NCBI GenBank assembly: GCA_034440575.1
Contig: JAOTOL010001470.1
Location: forward strand, 209,501 to 273,500
Direction: 5' to 3'
Source: Imbricaverruca yamaguchii
Lineage: Eukaryota > Arthropoda > Thecostraca > Neoverrucidae
Length of the DNA stretch: 64,000 nucleotides
Shown here: piece after piece, positions 46,701 to 58,470 of the stretch
How the letters are laid out: every line of letters starts with the position of its first letter
How positions within the stretch are numbered: the first letter of the stretch is position 1
Made by a program: the position numbers and the translations under genes
The notes under the pieces: model-generated
Database searches by the model: none
What the model was told of the DNA's origin: nothing
Seen by the model: the letters and a program-made list of their open reading frames with translations, nothing else

Positions 46701-48095
46701 CTTTGATATACTAGTGTTCATTGATTGATGTCTGGCATGTGTCCCTTTGAGAAAAAATAGGTATCGATAGTTCCAAGGTGATCACGGCGAATTTCAATAA
46801 TAACGGTGAATTTTAACCATTTTTATCACCAACGTATCTGATTTTCGTCTGAACGTGATGGGGAAAGGCTATCTGAATGTCAACATGCAACGAATAGGTA
46901 GGTAGCTGGTATGTGATGCACATGCGTACAAAACAGCCTCCCTCAATTATGCTGCTATGTAGTTCAAACAGCGAATAAATATGAAGCTTTGTCTATATTT
47001 ATATGCCCAGAGTGATGCTGAGTTCTGCAAATGAGTAAGTGCAGAAACCGCGGATGGAGGGGATTCCACCCCCCCCCAAGACCTCGGTTCCTATCAAAGC
47101 TGGAGCAATGAAATTCGCAGGGTGGATGGGTACAGTAGTGAACCTATTTTATGCAAATTCCATGGCCTTAGGTCAATATCTTCAAGGTCAAATGAGGTCA
47201 AAATATAATATTAAAAAAGGTTTCGTGTGTGTTGGCTTGTCATTGTATGGATCGCTGTGATTGTGTTTAAATGCTCCAAAATAGACGTTTTGGACATTAC
47301 TAATGATGCAATACAGATGTTGGACCAGGCATTTGACCTTAGGTCACCAATATAACAGCACTTTAGCAGGTCATTACCTGCTCCAGTTACTGAAACCGTA
47401 CCGCCCGCCCGACTACTCCGACAACAATGACAAACAGTAGTTTTCAGGATGTGTAGGTAGTAACATGCAAGGTGACATCAATCGCATGGCAGTCATTTGC
47501 ATTTATGACAACACTCCAGTTGACCAAGCTTGGTTCCATTAACCTGCCATGAGCTTGACCTGCCATGACCTCGGTGACCTAACATGACTTTGAAATTATA
47601 CAGCATAACAATATACATCTAACAAGTCGCTAGTGTTGCCAAGATCACTTTCTGCCAACGTTCGGAAGCGCATCAGCGCCGATTTTTGTGGTCTGGCGCT
47701 GCGAATTTTTGTTTACTTTAACGACCTCTAACTGGAAAATTTTATGCCGATTTTCATTTTGTCCTGCTTTAAACAAAGCGCTGCTCATTTATAAGCAGGT
47801 ACGCAAACAATGACGTATATCGCCCGGTACAATCTGGAGTTTTGTACGAAAACCGGAGGGGTGGGCGGATTTCGCCCCCGGCGCGTGTTAAACCTCAGAG
47901 TTCCTTGTATGCCCCGAAATTGACATTTGCTGGTGTATTAGAATACGTAAGATAGCCGATATTTTATCACCTATCGATTTCTCGACAATGCTGTGTGTCA
48001 AATTGTTAAGCACATATCAAGACAAAATAATAACAGAAGCCGTTTTTGATAATACCGCTTTGAAAATTATCGACACAGGCTACTGCACAAGTCGG
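46700..48095 (-). repeat. IR3 right inverted arm (interrupted)
   Basis: Reverse complement of the left arm in two parts: 46700-47055 (inner) and 47877-48095 (outer), separated by an inserted element. Confidence 0.82.
47056..47876. mobile_element. ~820-bp insertion in IR3 right arm, MITE-like
   Basis: Absent from the left arm, which defines its limits to within a few bases. The left end, GGAGGGGATTCCACCCCCCC, is similar to the reverse complement of the right end, GGGGGCGAAATCCGCCCACC, so it has imperfect inverted termini. The interior has many AGGTCA/TGACCT motifs: near 47171, 47186, 47196, 47334, 47342 and a cluster at 47557-47585. No coding capacity recognised. Its class is unknown. Confidence 0.6.
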
Positions 48096-50053
48096 ATCGT
48101 AGTCCACCAGCGTGATCGATTTATGTATGCTTACCTCCAATAACCTATAATAACCTTGACCTGTCACCTAAGATGACCTAGCCCCAAATATAAAACTGGA
48201 GAGATTCCTTAACAGTGAACTGCTCTGAAAGTGTTGTGCCGCAAGCTCCTTAAATTCCAAAGATTTCAGACATAGTGGAGGAGTCTGCCGCCTCATTGGG
48301 AACCATATATGGAGGCCGTCATAGGGCAGGACACTTTTCACGCATGGGCGATGGATGGAAAGAACTATCTCACACCCTGAGTGCAACCGCCACTGGTGCG
48401 CATGACCGGACTCCTTCATACCATGCGTGACGGCATAGTCATAGTCATAGTCAGATATATTGAGGTATCCACAACAATATGTCTGCTTAGCCCTCTCGTC
48501 AATACATTGCTGTAGAACTATACACACAATCCTATTTCTCATGTCAATAAACAAGAATCAATTAAAAATAATCTAGACATAAATCATGCTTTACCTAGTG
48601 ATAGAACGCGCCTCCAAACGGCCGTTCCACGCAGCTTCGGCTCTGAAGCAGCTACGCTTAGCGAGTTCAGAGCGAACTTGCTCCGACACAATGAGGGCAC
48701 CTTCTCTAGAACTAAGTGGATACATTCATTGGGCCACGAATCGTATTTTGAAATTCTAAGTTGTGCAGTAGATGGATAGAAATGGGACCGAATGGGCTGG
48801 GAGGTAGGTGTCCTAGATTATGTTTTTAAATTGGATAATTATACTAGCAAGAGATGCGCCTGGCGGCGGATTCAGGACCGGGTCCACGGGCATGTGATAT
48901 TGAAGTCATTGGCCATGGTAATACAATGGGGTAGATCTTTCTTATATCTCAGGATACAACTTTGATCAGGGGACTTGTGTTTTTTTCGTCTTCTTAAATT
49001 ATCTCCCCTTGATAGGCTTACCTCAAATTGCCCCTGTGGCCCTTCGAAAGCCTTAAAACTGTGACTTTACGCAACCGGCATACACTCTAGCCCATGTATT
49101 CAACCCCGGGTCGAGCAGACTGCCAACACGTCTCATCCCATTCGCCGGGGTAAACATTCGCCGAGTCGACTCCGGTAGCTGTGCTCCAGGTGCCGGCGGG
49201 ACCGCGTATCAGAGCGCCTCGTCAGCGGTGAAGCACGGCGTCGGGTCAGAGGTCACCAGTAACCCCGAATAACCCCGGCACGCGGCTGCAGCCTGCGCCA
49301 ATTACGCCGGCGGCCGGCCGGCGGCCCGTCAGTCGCACAGACACGATAATTCCACATCGACCCGCCAGTAAAAATCCGGTGCACAACCCACAATTTTATC
49401 GTAAATCGCCCGCCTAAATCGGGCTCCGGAAAATGATCGCCGAAGTAGTGTCGGCCCGGCGGGTTAACCAGTGACTTGGGAGACGTATATTTGTGAAATT
49501 GGCCTAATTATCGTAAAGTTTTGACTACATCAGGAGCATATCCGACGACGGTAAAAGAACCATGAATGTATCCATAGGAAGATAGCTAAGTGCTGCGCTT
49601 AAAGCTCACATATAACAAAGAAGTCGAGTACCTCTCCCATTCAACGATGACCTGCTTTCCCAGAGGTTTTGTCACGGATGAGGTCAATCTTGTGGCTACA
49701 AGAGGAGACGAAGGCAGAGTGAGTTTTGCGTGGTTATTAAGTACTAGTCCCTCACATTGACCCGGCTCTCTTCACTGACCACTTTGCAAGCAGGTGGCAT
49801 TCAGCAAAAAACGTGTCCACGAAAGATAGCTCAAGTCAATGCAAGTTATTTTTTCCGGTTTGCTGGATGGCGGATGCGAGAGAATTTCCTCAAGAAAGGC
49901 TTTCCGGCTCCTCTTCACCGCAAACGTCACTCCGGCTTCACCACTACCGGTGGTACCATCGAGGACGAAGCTGGAATGTTTCTACTGTCTGGTATGCAAG
50001 AAGACGCTCACACGAGTGATCCGTCTCGAACGCCGCACTTGGAACTTAAAGAA

Positions 50054-50055
<2 letters not shown>
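48096..50055. other. No supported gene; GC-rich 49130-49460
   Basis: Nearly 2 kb without a recognised gene. A few TGACCT motifs lie just beyond the IR3 end (48158-48180). 49130-49460 is GC-rich with GCCGGCCGGCGG strings. Confidence 0.4.

Positions 50056-50127
<72 letters not shown>
50056..50127. repeat. (AT)n microsatellite
   Basis: About 70 bases of uninterrupted TA repeats, then CATACA. Confidence 0.99.
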
Positions 50128-50130
<3 letters not shown>

Positions 50131-52620
50131 CAATCACACGCGCTTCGTCCTCGGTGGTAGTAAAACAGACGGTCTAAGTTCCGTTTGCAGTTATCCTTGC
50201 TCTGCATGGAAGCGTGAATACGTTGCGCTGTGAAAAGAAAAAGTAATGCTGCCATTACTGATGTGTAAGGTACAGTGCTGCGCCACACTACACTATCGAC
50301 ATTTGCCATGGTGTGTCCAGCGCTCCCACTGACGCTTTATGCCAGTGACAGAAATGTACTTTTTAAATAAAAGACAGGAGAAAATTCGGTCATATATACA
50401 ACTTCCGTAATATGCAGATGAAGTTCTTGTATTCCGCCGAACAATTGAATTCAAAATAACATGCAGTTACGTCCTGTAAGCCAGACATGTCATGCTTTAG
50501 ATATAGTTGACGGCACCCGTAAAATGGATGTTTCCAGACATGCATTATCTCGTGAGTCGATTATGTCATGCGAAACTGTGGTCTGCGCGTGGTGCAGTTC
50601 CCTTCCCCAATGCTGTTGGGAATTTCATCAAGTCATAAAACCCTGCTCTGCAACACACACGGCCATAATTGTGTGCAGAAACTGATTACCAATGCTGCTA
50701 TTTATGCGGAGAAAAACGTTGTTCACGTAGCACAGGTCATGTTCGTCTGGGCTTAATCGTTCAACACTGTCATGCTTATTAGTGATGCTGAATGTTATCC
50801 ATCATGACATGAGCAGCACAAGCAGCGATCTGCCAAGGCCCCATCGGCCTTTCGCTCAGCACAGCGTCCAACTACTTGTGCACATCATGGTCACATTCAC
50901 AAGAATGGTGAGGTATAACCAGAAGGAAAACCAGGCGGTGACTGGGCCACATTCACAAGCACACACAATAGCAAAAGGTTGTTGCTAGGTGACCTTTGGA
51001 ACGGACGGTCACCCGACTCTCCACTCCGAGACGTGCCAGCCAGAGACAGCCGACCCGGAGACTCAGCGAGTTTCTCGCTACCCAGTACTGTGGCCCTTGG
51101 CGATGATGTAGTGATCCTAATCGGGGCAGGGCGTTCGAGATGACGGAGCGGGAAAGATGCAAGGCCAACTCGCCGTTACTGGAAGTGTTATTAAAACCAC
51201 CAGCGGGTACAATAAATTGAAGGCATTGATAGTACCGGATAATAATACGTTTGGACAAAAGTAGGCTCTGAATAAGTAGTAGGTCCATACACTGAAAGAA
51301 TCCATAGCTTTCGCACAAAATGGCATTGTGTCCATGGCGAGCGGGCAAGCAGCCCGTGAATAAGAATTGGTCAAGCTGGAAGCAGGCACCGAACGACTCA
51401 TAGACAAACTCCAGAACCTAGATGTAGATGAAGACCATTGGAACCAGAAATCCAGGCTGCACATATACATTTTTCCTGACTCCGCATCCCATTTCGCGTG
51501 GTGAGAGGAGACAATGGATCTGATTTGCGATATGGCGAGCCCTGCCGTACGTTAGAACATTGGGCTCAGCCACCTGTGGAGAGTGTCTTGCTTGAGACAA
51601 CATTGCGGCCAAGTCAGCTTCGACAGTTCCAAGGTCGGACCGGAACAAGAGTTGCTGATCGATGTCAAATTGCGGGTATCATAATCATCTTCATCAGGAG
51701 TGCTGATGGCAAAGCGACCAGAGGTAACTGAAGTACTTCCGCGAATGAAGAGCACACAGACAACGTTCACCACCAAAGCAATGACGGTTTTCGAAAAGTC
51801 ATCGTTCGTCCATCGATCCGTCGAATCAACGGGAGAGCAGCTGTTGGTTAGGTAACACACGGACGTCTATATTTCGCCACGAATTCTGCGGAATTGATCA
51901 ACTTGTTTGCTTCTATTCCTTCATTACTTCGTTGCCTTTGGCTCCTGTTTTTATCTGCACGAGTGGCATCAGCTGCTATATTAATGACTGCCCTTCTTGC
52001 GGAATTTGTATTTTATCCCTGTTCCCCCTTTTTCGATCGTGTTATTTAAAAGACAAGTCAGACACATGGCGAGTAAAGGAAAGGATTGTTAAAAAAAACT
52101 CGTGAAGAGCTGGGTGGTTGTCGTTCAGCGAGCTTGTGAGTGTGAGTGGTGTGGTGCAGTGATTAGTGACTGTTAATGTGGTGTGTCACCGGTAATCAGA
52201 CACATGCTCTTCCACTTCGCCGTCAGTGTCTGTTTGCACGTGCCGCACGTTGGGCCTCGCGTTCGGGGGGGGGAGGGGGTTCTCAAGCGAAGCATCAGTC
52301 GCTGAAAAATGGTCGCAAAGCCAGAACACCAGAGAGATGTCGGTGTGTTCTCCACTGTGCCGGGCCCAGTGTTCTCAATGGAGAGGTGGTTGTAATACCA
52401 TCACACCAGAGAGATGTCAGTATGTTCTCAACTGTGTCCGGCTCAATGTTCTCAGTTAAATCCCAGTGTTGACGCCGCAGCAGCCAGCGGTGACCTCTAT
52501 AGGACAGACTCGATGCTTGTGGTCGGGGAAAACCGTCGGCGATTCCGAGCCACGCCGGTAGCGATGCGGGTCATCTGTGCTCAAAGCTGGGACCCAGATC
52601 CCGGAGCCGCTTCGGGGCAA
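50128..52620. other. No supported gene
   Basis: About 2.5 kb. No repeat array or protein family recognised. A short repeated phrase, ACCAGAGAGATGTC.GT.TGTTCTC, occurs at 52327-52352 and 52405-52427. Confidence 0.4.
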
Positions 52621-53135
52621 GCTGTAGCTGTGGCGCTATGGCGAGCTGTGGCTGTGGCGCTATGGCGAGCTGTGGCTGTGGCGCTATGGCGAGCTGTGGC
52701 TGTGGCGCTATGGCGAGCTGTGGCTGTGGCGCTATGGCGAGCTGTGGCTGTGGCGCTATGGTGAGCTGTGGCTGTGGCGCTTGGCGAGCTTGGCTGTAGC
52801 GCTATGGCGAGCTGTGGCTGTGGCGCTATGGCGAGCTGTGGCTGTGGCGCTATGGCGAGCTGTGGCTGTGGCGCTATGGCGAGCTGTGGCTGTAGCGCTA
52901 TGGCGAGCTGTGGCTGTGGCGCTATGGTGAGCTGTGGCTGTGGCGCTATGGCGAGCTGTGGCTGTGGCGCTATGGTGAGCTGTGGCTGTGGCGCTATGGC
53001 GAGCTGTGGCTGTGGCGCTATGGTGAGCTATGGCTGTGGCGCTATGGTGAGCTGTGGCTGTGGCGCTATGGTGAGCTGTGGCTGTGGCGCTATGGTGAGC
53101 TGTGGCTGTGGCGCTATGGCGAGCTGTGGCTGGCT
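52621..53135. repeat. 24-bp minisatellite, ~21 units
   Basis: GCTGTGGCTGTGGCGCTATG then GCGA or GTGA, 24 bp per unit. A short deletion near 52780-52795 shifts the phase. Because 24 is a multiple of 3, one frame gives an AVAVALWR-type octapeptide before the deletion, and the next gives SCGCGAMA after it. No evidence of a real Cys-rich protein. Confidence 0.96.
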
Positions 53136-53324
53136 TGTCATCGGCCCCTGGCGAGAGCGGCTAGCTGCCCAAATTCGTGTCTGTCCGTGACATTTTTGTG
53201 TGCAATTGTTGAGCTAACTTTGACAGGATGGAACTAACTAGGTAAATGAGAGGGGTAGGTCAAAGGGAAGCACGAAACGACATAGATGTGAAAAGGACAA
53301 TAGGTGTATAACATGAAGAAATAT
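53136..53324. other. Short spacer
   Basis: Unremarkable sequence between the 24-bp array and the AT tract. Confidence 0.3.
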
Positions 53325-53380
53325 ACTATATATATATATATACATATATGTATATATGTATATATGTATATACATATATG

Positions 53381-53438
<58 letters not shown>
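53325..53438. repeat. (AT)n microsatellite with (ATGTATAT) variants
   Basis: TA repeats interrupted by ATACATATATGTATATATG strings, then a pure AT run to 53438. Confidence 0.99.
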
Positions 53439-53441
<3 letters not shown>

Positions 53442-56400
53442 AAAATAATGAAATAGAACACATAGATACATATGTTATATGCGTTACACTTTATTCAATC
53501 CGCTCTCGGCTTGTATCGCCCTGTTCGATCTTGGCATAGTTAATCCGATATCAAGCAGACATGGATTTGCTCTCCGAGCGGTTTTGAAATAGATACATTC
53601 AGGCGCGCTTACCTCTGGTTTCCAGCTGCCGGCCCAGTCGCTCTCCTGTCAGCCGTACCCGAGACGGCTGGCACCCACTCGTGACACCTTTCCGACCTCC
53701 CGATCGGGGCCACTCTCTGCCGACACCTCTCCAAGTGGCCGGGTCAGCCGCGGTCACAGTCGACCGTGCACAGTGTATGGGGGTGAGGTCCAGTGTTCAC
53801 CCGCTGACCCGGCGGCCACGGCGCGCTCCCGAGACTCGAGACGGCGTCGGCGGCACGCTCCTGGGCTTGGGTCGGCTGGGCGAACCTCTGCTGCACGTCG
53901 TCGGCCGACCGGACCAACGACCCGCTCAGCCGGGGCCGTGTGGCACCCGGTCAGGCTCGTTCGGTGGGTCGAGTCGCGATGGGGGCAAGGGAGGAGTATC
54001 TCCTCGGTTTCGCGCTCCATGACTCGATGGCAGGAGCGTGAGCCAGCAGCCTTTGGGCTTGTCCCTGAAGTGGGCTCTGTTGTGCTTTGGTGAAAATGTT
54101 AGCTTGCCGTTGATTTCACATTTGAATCGCGTTTCAATTTTGTAATGGATCCGGTAAGCTAGGAAAAGGACACGGATAGCAATGGGTCTGGAATTCAGCT
54201 TCCTGGAATTACAATGCATCTGCTGTTGGCGAAAGAGTGTCAAAAACGGTGCGAAGTGTTGCGTTCTATATTGCGTATATTATTGCATTATGCTTCAAGG
54301 AGGAATTTCACTTCATGTTTTACCTCCGACACTGATGTAATCACTGACGTGCAGCCCAAAACTTATTTTCGCATTTCCTCAGTGCAGAAATTTCCAGCGC
54401 ATTGCACATGTCCACAGTAGGTGAGCGAGGTGGCAGCCCGTGCGCGCAAGAGCTTCGCCGACGACAGCCGAGCGAAAACAGCCGGGCGGCCGGGCGCCCA
54501 AGGCGCGTCGGGAGTAAACAACGTCGCGTCGGCCAGTGAAGACAGGCCGCACAGGCACAAAAACTGATCCTCTTACAAGCCGGTGTGGCCGCTCTGCATC
54601 CACAGGTGCCGCGCTCAAGCACGCTCCATAGCAGTGTAAAGGCGGCGGTAACGACCCGGCCGGCGTGGCCCGGCCCGCACCCGGATCACGTGCCACGAAA
54701 AACGCACCTATCTAAACTCGCCATCCGCGTGTGTTTTTGTTCCGGTGCTCCATCATCGGCCGGCGTCGTGCCACGCGTACCAATCGGGCCCGGCGGCCCG
54801 TGATGGGGCGATGTAAATAATGGCCGATGCTCTTGATTTGACGACGACGATCGCACGTGCGATGTGCGGTCTGTCGGCGGCTGCAGCTGTCTGCGTGCGA
54901 CGCGTGCAAACGTGACACGGAGATGGTGACGACTCTTCGCCCCACAGTGTGAGCCTCGGGGTCACGCGGCATGCGCGTCTGCGACATCAAAACAGCTAAC
55001 TTGCGCTGAGGGACAGTGTAGCATACACTGCATCGCAAGCGAGCGACGAATAGCACCGATCCAATTCGCGGATCAGCCCAAAGCGCCGCACCCGGCCATC
55101 GTCCACGGCACGTCTGCAATCGGCGAGCGCGGAGGAGCAGCGAGGCGGGGTCGCGTGCGTCCGAACGCCACCGGCAGCGGCTCGTGGCTCCTCGGCTGCT
55201 GCGCCGGCCGGCACGCAGCAGCGCCACTTTTTGTCCAGCCACCTCCGCCGGAGAGAAGCCGCGTCGCGGCCGGCCGCCGATCTGGAGCGGCGTAAAAACG
55301 CCACCGTCCCGGCCGACGCTGACCGGTCAGAGGGACGCGCGCCAGCCAACGGGGGCGGGTCGGGTCAGCGCAGGTCGGCCGGCCACACTGTGGTGACGCC
55401 GGCGCGACACGAGGTGCGGACGTGTAGTTTTGCCAGTTACCATCGGACACGGGAGTCACCGCAAGAAAGACAGGTGCTCTCCGTTCCGATTGGAATCCAA
55501 AATGACGTGCATCGACATCAGGTGGGAATGTTTGACTTCACCGCCTCACTCACCACCCCTGCCATCGGCGTCGACGGGCGGAATCGGGAACGCACCATAG
55601 CCGACGAAGCGCCCAGGCCTGATTGGACACAGCGTAACGCCTCATTACCTGAGCACACGACTTCGCTTTGAAGTTACCGAAACGTGCCGTAAAACCATTC
55701 GGTAACAATCGCCATGCGACCGGGACGATGCGGCCGGTCCATTACCTGACGAGGCCATTGGCCACGACCGAGAGCCGCCGAAGTCCGGGCAAGTGTTGGC
55801 CTTTGAAAGCCGGCCGGCGCCGGCGAAGCCGAAGCGCGCGCTCTCTGGCACGTTAGTCGACTTATGATAACGAGCGCACTCGGCTCTGACACCGGGTAGC
55901 GATTTAGGAGACAGCTGAAAGGCTCCGCCACCGCTATCTTGCATACCAACTAACGTCTCAATCGGGCTGCGGTGAAGACACACGAAATTAGAACACCTTT
56001 CGGCACCTTCGGAAGGCGCCGGTTCTCGCCGCTCGCCGACACTGCTACGTCTCCTGGCGCACCGTGTGTTGACTGCTGATTGCAGATTGCATCGAGCTGT
56101 TCGGAGATGCAGAACATATCGCGAATGCTCGGCATGCTTGCCACATCAGTTCCACATGTCATCTCCTGTGCAACTTGATGTCGTGCAACATGTGCAACAG
56201 GACCCGTAATGGCATGCGATGCAGAGCCGTAGTTTTAGTTTAGTCATTAGCCGCATCGAAAGTCCATTCAACTGAGGCGTCTTTTCACCGCTGTCGGCTG
56301 CCGAAACCGGCCAATAATAGCCGACCTGTTTGGAAAATGAGTCGGCATATTTTCCGAGCACAAAAACCGGGTCACAGTTCGGACGGGCGTATTTTTCTTG

Positions 56401-56536
56401 CATTGAAAATGCTGCTGCTCTGCAGCGCGGACGATGCCGGCGGAGGTGGACTAGATGAGGGCGCGCGGGCGCAACAAAGGCACGCAGCGGCTTCTGAAGA
56501 AGTGTCGGCCTGTTTCATGCAAGCCGCGCTGTCGGC
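53439..56536. other. No supported gene; GC islands 53640-53980 and 54420-55420
   Basis: Two CG-rich islands with many overlapping open frames on both strands, separated by AT-rich sequence (54070-54410). No recognisable domain, start context or exon structure. The large island at 54420-55420 is the best place to look for an unrecognised host promoter. Confidence 0.4.
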
Positions 56537-56966
56537 CTGATAGAGTGTTGCCGTTCGGTCGGCAGACCTGATGCAGTGTTGCCATTCTGTCGGCAGACCT
56601 GATGCAGTGCTGCCGTTCGGTTGGCAGACCTGATGCAGTGCTGCCGTTCGGTTGGCAGACCTGATGCAGTGCTCTCGTTCGGTCGGCAGACCTGATGCAG
56701 TGTTGCCGTTCGGTCAGCAGACCTGATGCAGTGTTGCCGTTCGGTCGGCAGACCTGATGCAGTGCTGCCGTTCGGTCGGCAGACCTGATGCAGTGTTGCC
56801 GTTCGGTCGGCAGACCTGATGCAGTGCTGCCGTTCGGTCGGCAGACCTGATGCAGTGCTGCCGTTCGGTAGGCAGACCTGATGCAGTGTTGTCATTCGGT
56901 CGGCAAACCTGATGCAGTGTTGCCGTTCGGTCGGCAGAACTGATGCAGTGTTGCCGTTCGGTCGAC
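56537..56966. repeat. 31-bp minisatellite, ~14 units
   Basis: GATGCAGTG recurs at 56570, 56601 and onward at 31-bp spacing. The unit continues (T/C)TGCCGTTCGGTCGGCAGACCT. Minus-strand frames through it are repeat artefacts. Confidence 0.97.
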
Positions 56967-57772
56967 GGTGACGAAATCGGCCGCCGGCCGCCCACGCCGC
57001 GCCTACGATGGACCGCACCGCCGGCCGGCACTGCGGTTGACCTCCGCTCCGGGGCGGGGTTCGGGCGTGGCCGCTGGCTGCCACTCGTTAAAAGGATGCC
57101 TTCAGACGCACCGAGACAATCTCCCGGGCACGAAGTACATCTCGCGATGATGTCGTGGCGATCGTGTGCTGAGCGTGACCAATTCCATTGCTTCGTTACG
57201 TTTAATTGGCTGCCCATCCACCTAGTGATTTCTTTTAGACGGAATAAGACGGCAGGCTGCGGTTTGACCTGTCTATTCATGCGGGTCATGGCTATTAAAT
57301 CGGGCTTTCGACTATCTCATACATGTGGCTAGTGTGAATTTTCTGTCTGAAAAAAAACCAGCCATCATGTGTGTTCGGCAGTGATGGCTTGTTGGTGGCC
57401 CGAGATCCCGTGTCTTTGTGTGTCGAGATCCTGTGTCCAAGATCCTGCACAGTTAGTCTATGCACGCTATTTCGTACCTATGGCACGTCTCATCTGCCTC
57501 AGTGTTGCGAATAGATTCCATTTGCGAAATGCCACACCAGAACAAACAGGAAAGTGTGAGATTTGCACTGAACTAAACCAATCATTTTCGGCACCATTCG
57601 CTCCTCAATAGCGGTCTCGATGAAATTCTTTTCTTGCGAAGTCATCCATTCCCCCCCCTAAGAAACCCGGGTTCTATCTATGTTGCTGGGTATTCAGAGT
57701 AGTGCAATATGATGCAACTGAAACTACAGAACGGCCTGGAACAAATACGCATAAAAAAACCGAGCAACTAAT
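56967..57772. other. No supported gene
   Basis: GC-rich to about 57060, then ordinary sequence. No motif recognised. Confidence 0.4.
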
Positions 57773-57892
57773 ATTGGTCAAACGAGCATTGGCCAAACTA
57801 GCATTGGCAAAACGAGCATTGGCCAAACGAGCATTGGCCACACTAGCATTGGCCAAACGAGCATTGGCCAAACGAAGATTGGTCGAAAAGCA
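57773..57892. repeat. 15-bp minisatellite, 8 units
   Basis: ATTGGCCAAACGAGC units, eight exact 15-bp steps with single-base variants (CTAGC, GGTCA, CACTA). Because 15 is a multiple of 3, the plus frame gives LAKRA pentapeptides and the minus frame gives LANAR/FANAS/VANAR pentapeptides. Confidence 0.97.
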
Positions 57893-58090
57893 CATCGCGC
57901 TTGTTGCCATCCTCTGCAGTGAGCAATTCCTATCTGGAGCGCTGCATGAAGGAGCGCACGCCTAGCGGAGCCATCAACATCGAATGAAGCCTAGCGCTGC
58001 GGCCATTCTCTGTCGCTCTGTGGCCACCGACATTGCAGCCTAGCCAGGGCGAAACTGTGTGTCGAGCGCGTGAGAGGAGCTGCACCGACA
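57893..58090. other. Short spacer
   Basis: Sequence between two minisatellites. No feature recognised. Confidence 0.3.
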
Positions 58091-58470
58091 ACTATCCTGC
58101 CTGCGGAAGGCCAGTCAATGGCCGGCGAAACTATCCTGCCTGCGGAAGGCCAGTCAATGGCCGGCGAAACTATTCTGCCTGCGGAAGGCCAGTCAATGGC
58201 CGGCGAAACTATCCTGCCTGCGGAAGGCCAGTCAATGGTCGGAACTATCCTGCCTGCGGAAGGCCAGCCAATGGTCGGAACTATCCTGCCTGCGGAAGGC
58301 CAGCCAATGGTCGGCGAAACTATCCTGCCTGTGGAAGGCCAGCCAATGGCCGACGAAACTATCCTGCCTGTGGAAGGTCAGCCAATGGTCGGCGAAACTA
58401 TCCTGCCTGCGGAAGGCTAGGCAATGGTCGGCGAAACCATCCTGCCTGCGGAAGGCTAGCCAATGGTTGG
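58091..58470. repeat. 39-bp minisatellite, ~10 units
   Basis: ACTATCCTGCCTGCGGAAGG then CCAGTCAATGGCCGGCGAA, 39 bp. Two central units lack three bases (CGA). All steps are multiples of 3, so two plus frames stay open with a 13-residue repeat (PACGRPVNGRRNY-type and TILPAEGQSMAGE-type). Confidence 0.97.

Larger units (their letters stand above)
45310..48095. mobile_element. IR3: element with long inverted arms and interrupted right arm
   Basis: Left arm about 45310-46045 and right arm about 46700-48095 are reverse complements. Shared blocks include CAAAGTGGT.TTATCAAAAACGGC, ATATCGG.TATCTTA.GT.TTCTAATAC.CC, GGAACTCTGAGGTTTAA, CCGCGGTTTCTGCA.T.ACTCAT, the GAGGGAGGCTG.TTTGTACGCAT block and CATCAATCAATGAACTAGTATATC. 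The right arm holds an ~820-bp insertion at about 47056-47876, and the left arm has ~160 bp (about 45440-45590) not seen on the right. The centre (46046-46700) encodes, on the minus strand, the C-terminus of a transposase-like family different from that of IR1 and IR2. It looks like a deletion derivative of a long-inverted-repeat DNA transposon. Confidence 0.72.

Noticed and set aside
52768..53190. Metallothionein-like Cys-rich protein
   Set aside because: The Cys repeats come from a 24-bp minisatellite. There is no independent start context, unique flank or family match.
54379..55459. Several overlapping 70-180-codon frames as one or more genes
   Set aside because: GC-rich island with frames open on both strands and no recognisable domain. 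A promoter island is more likely than these frames being real.
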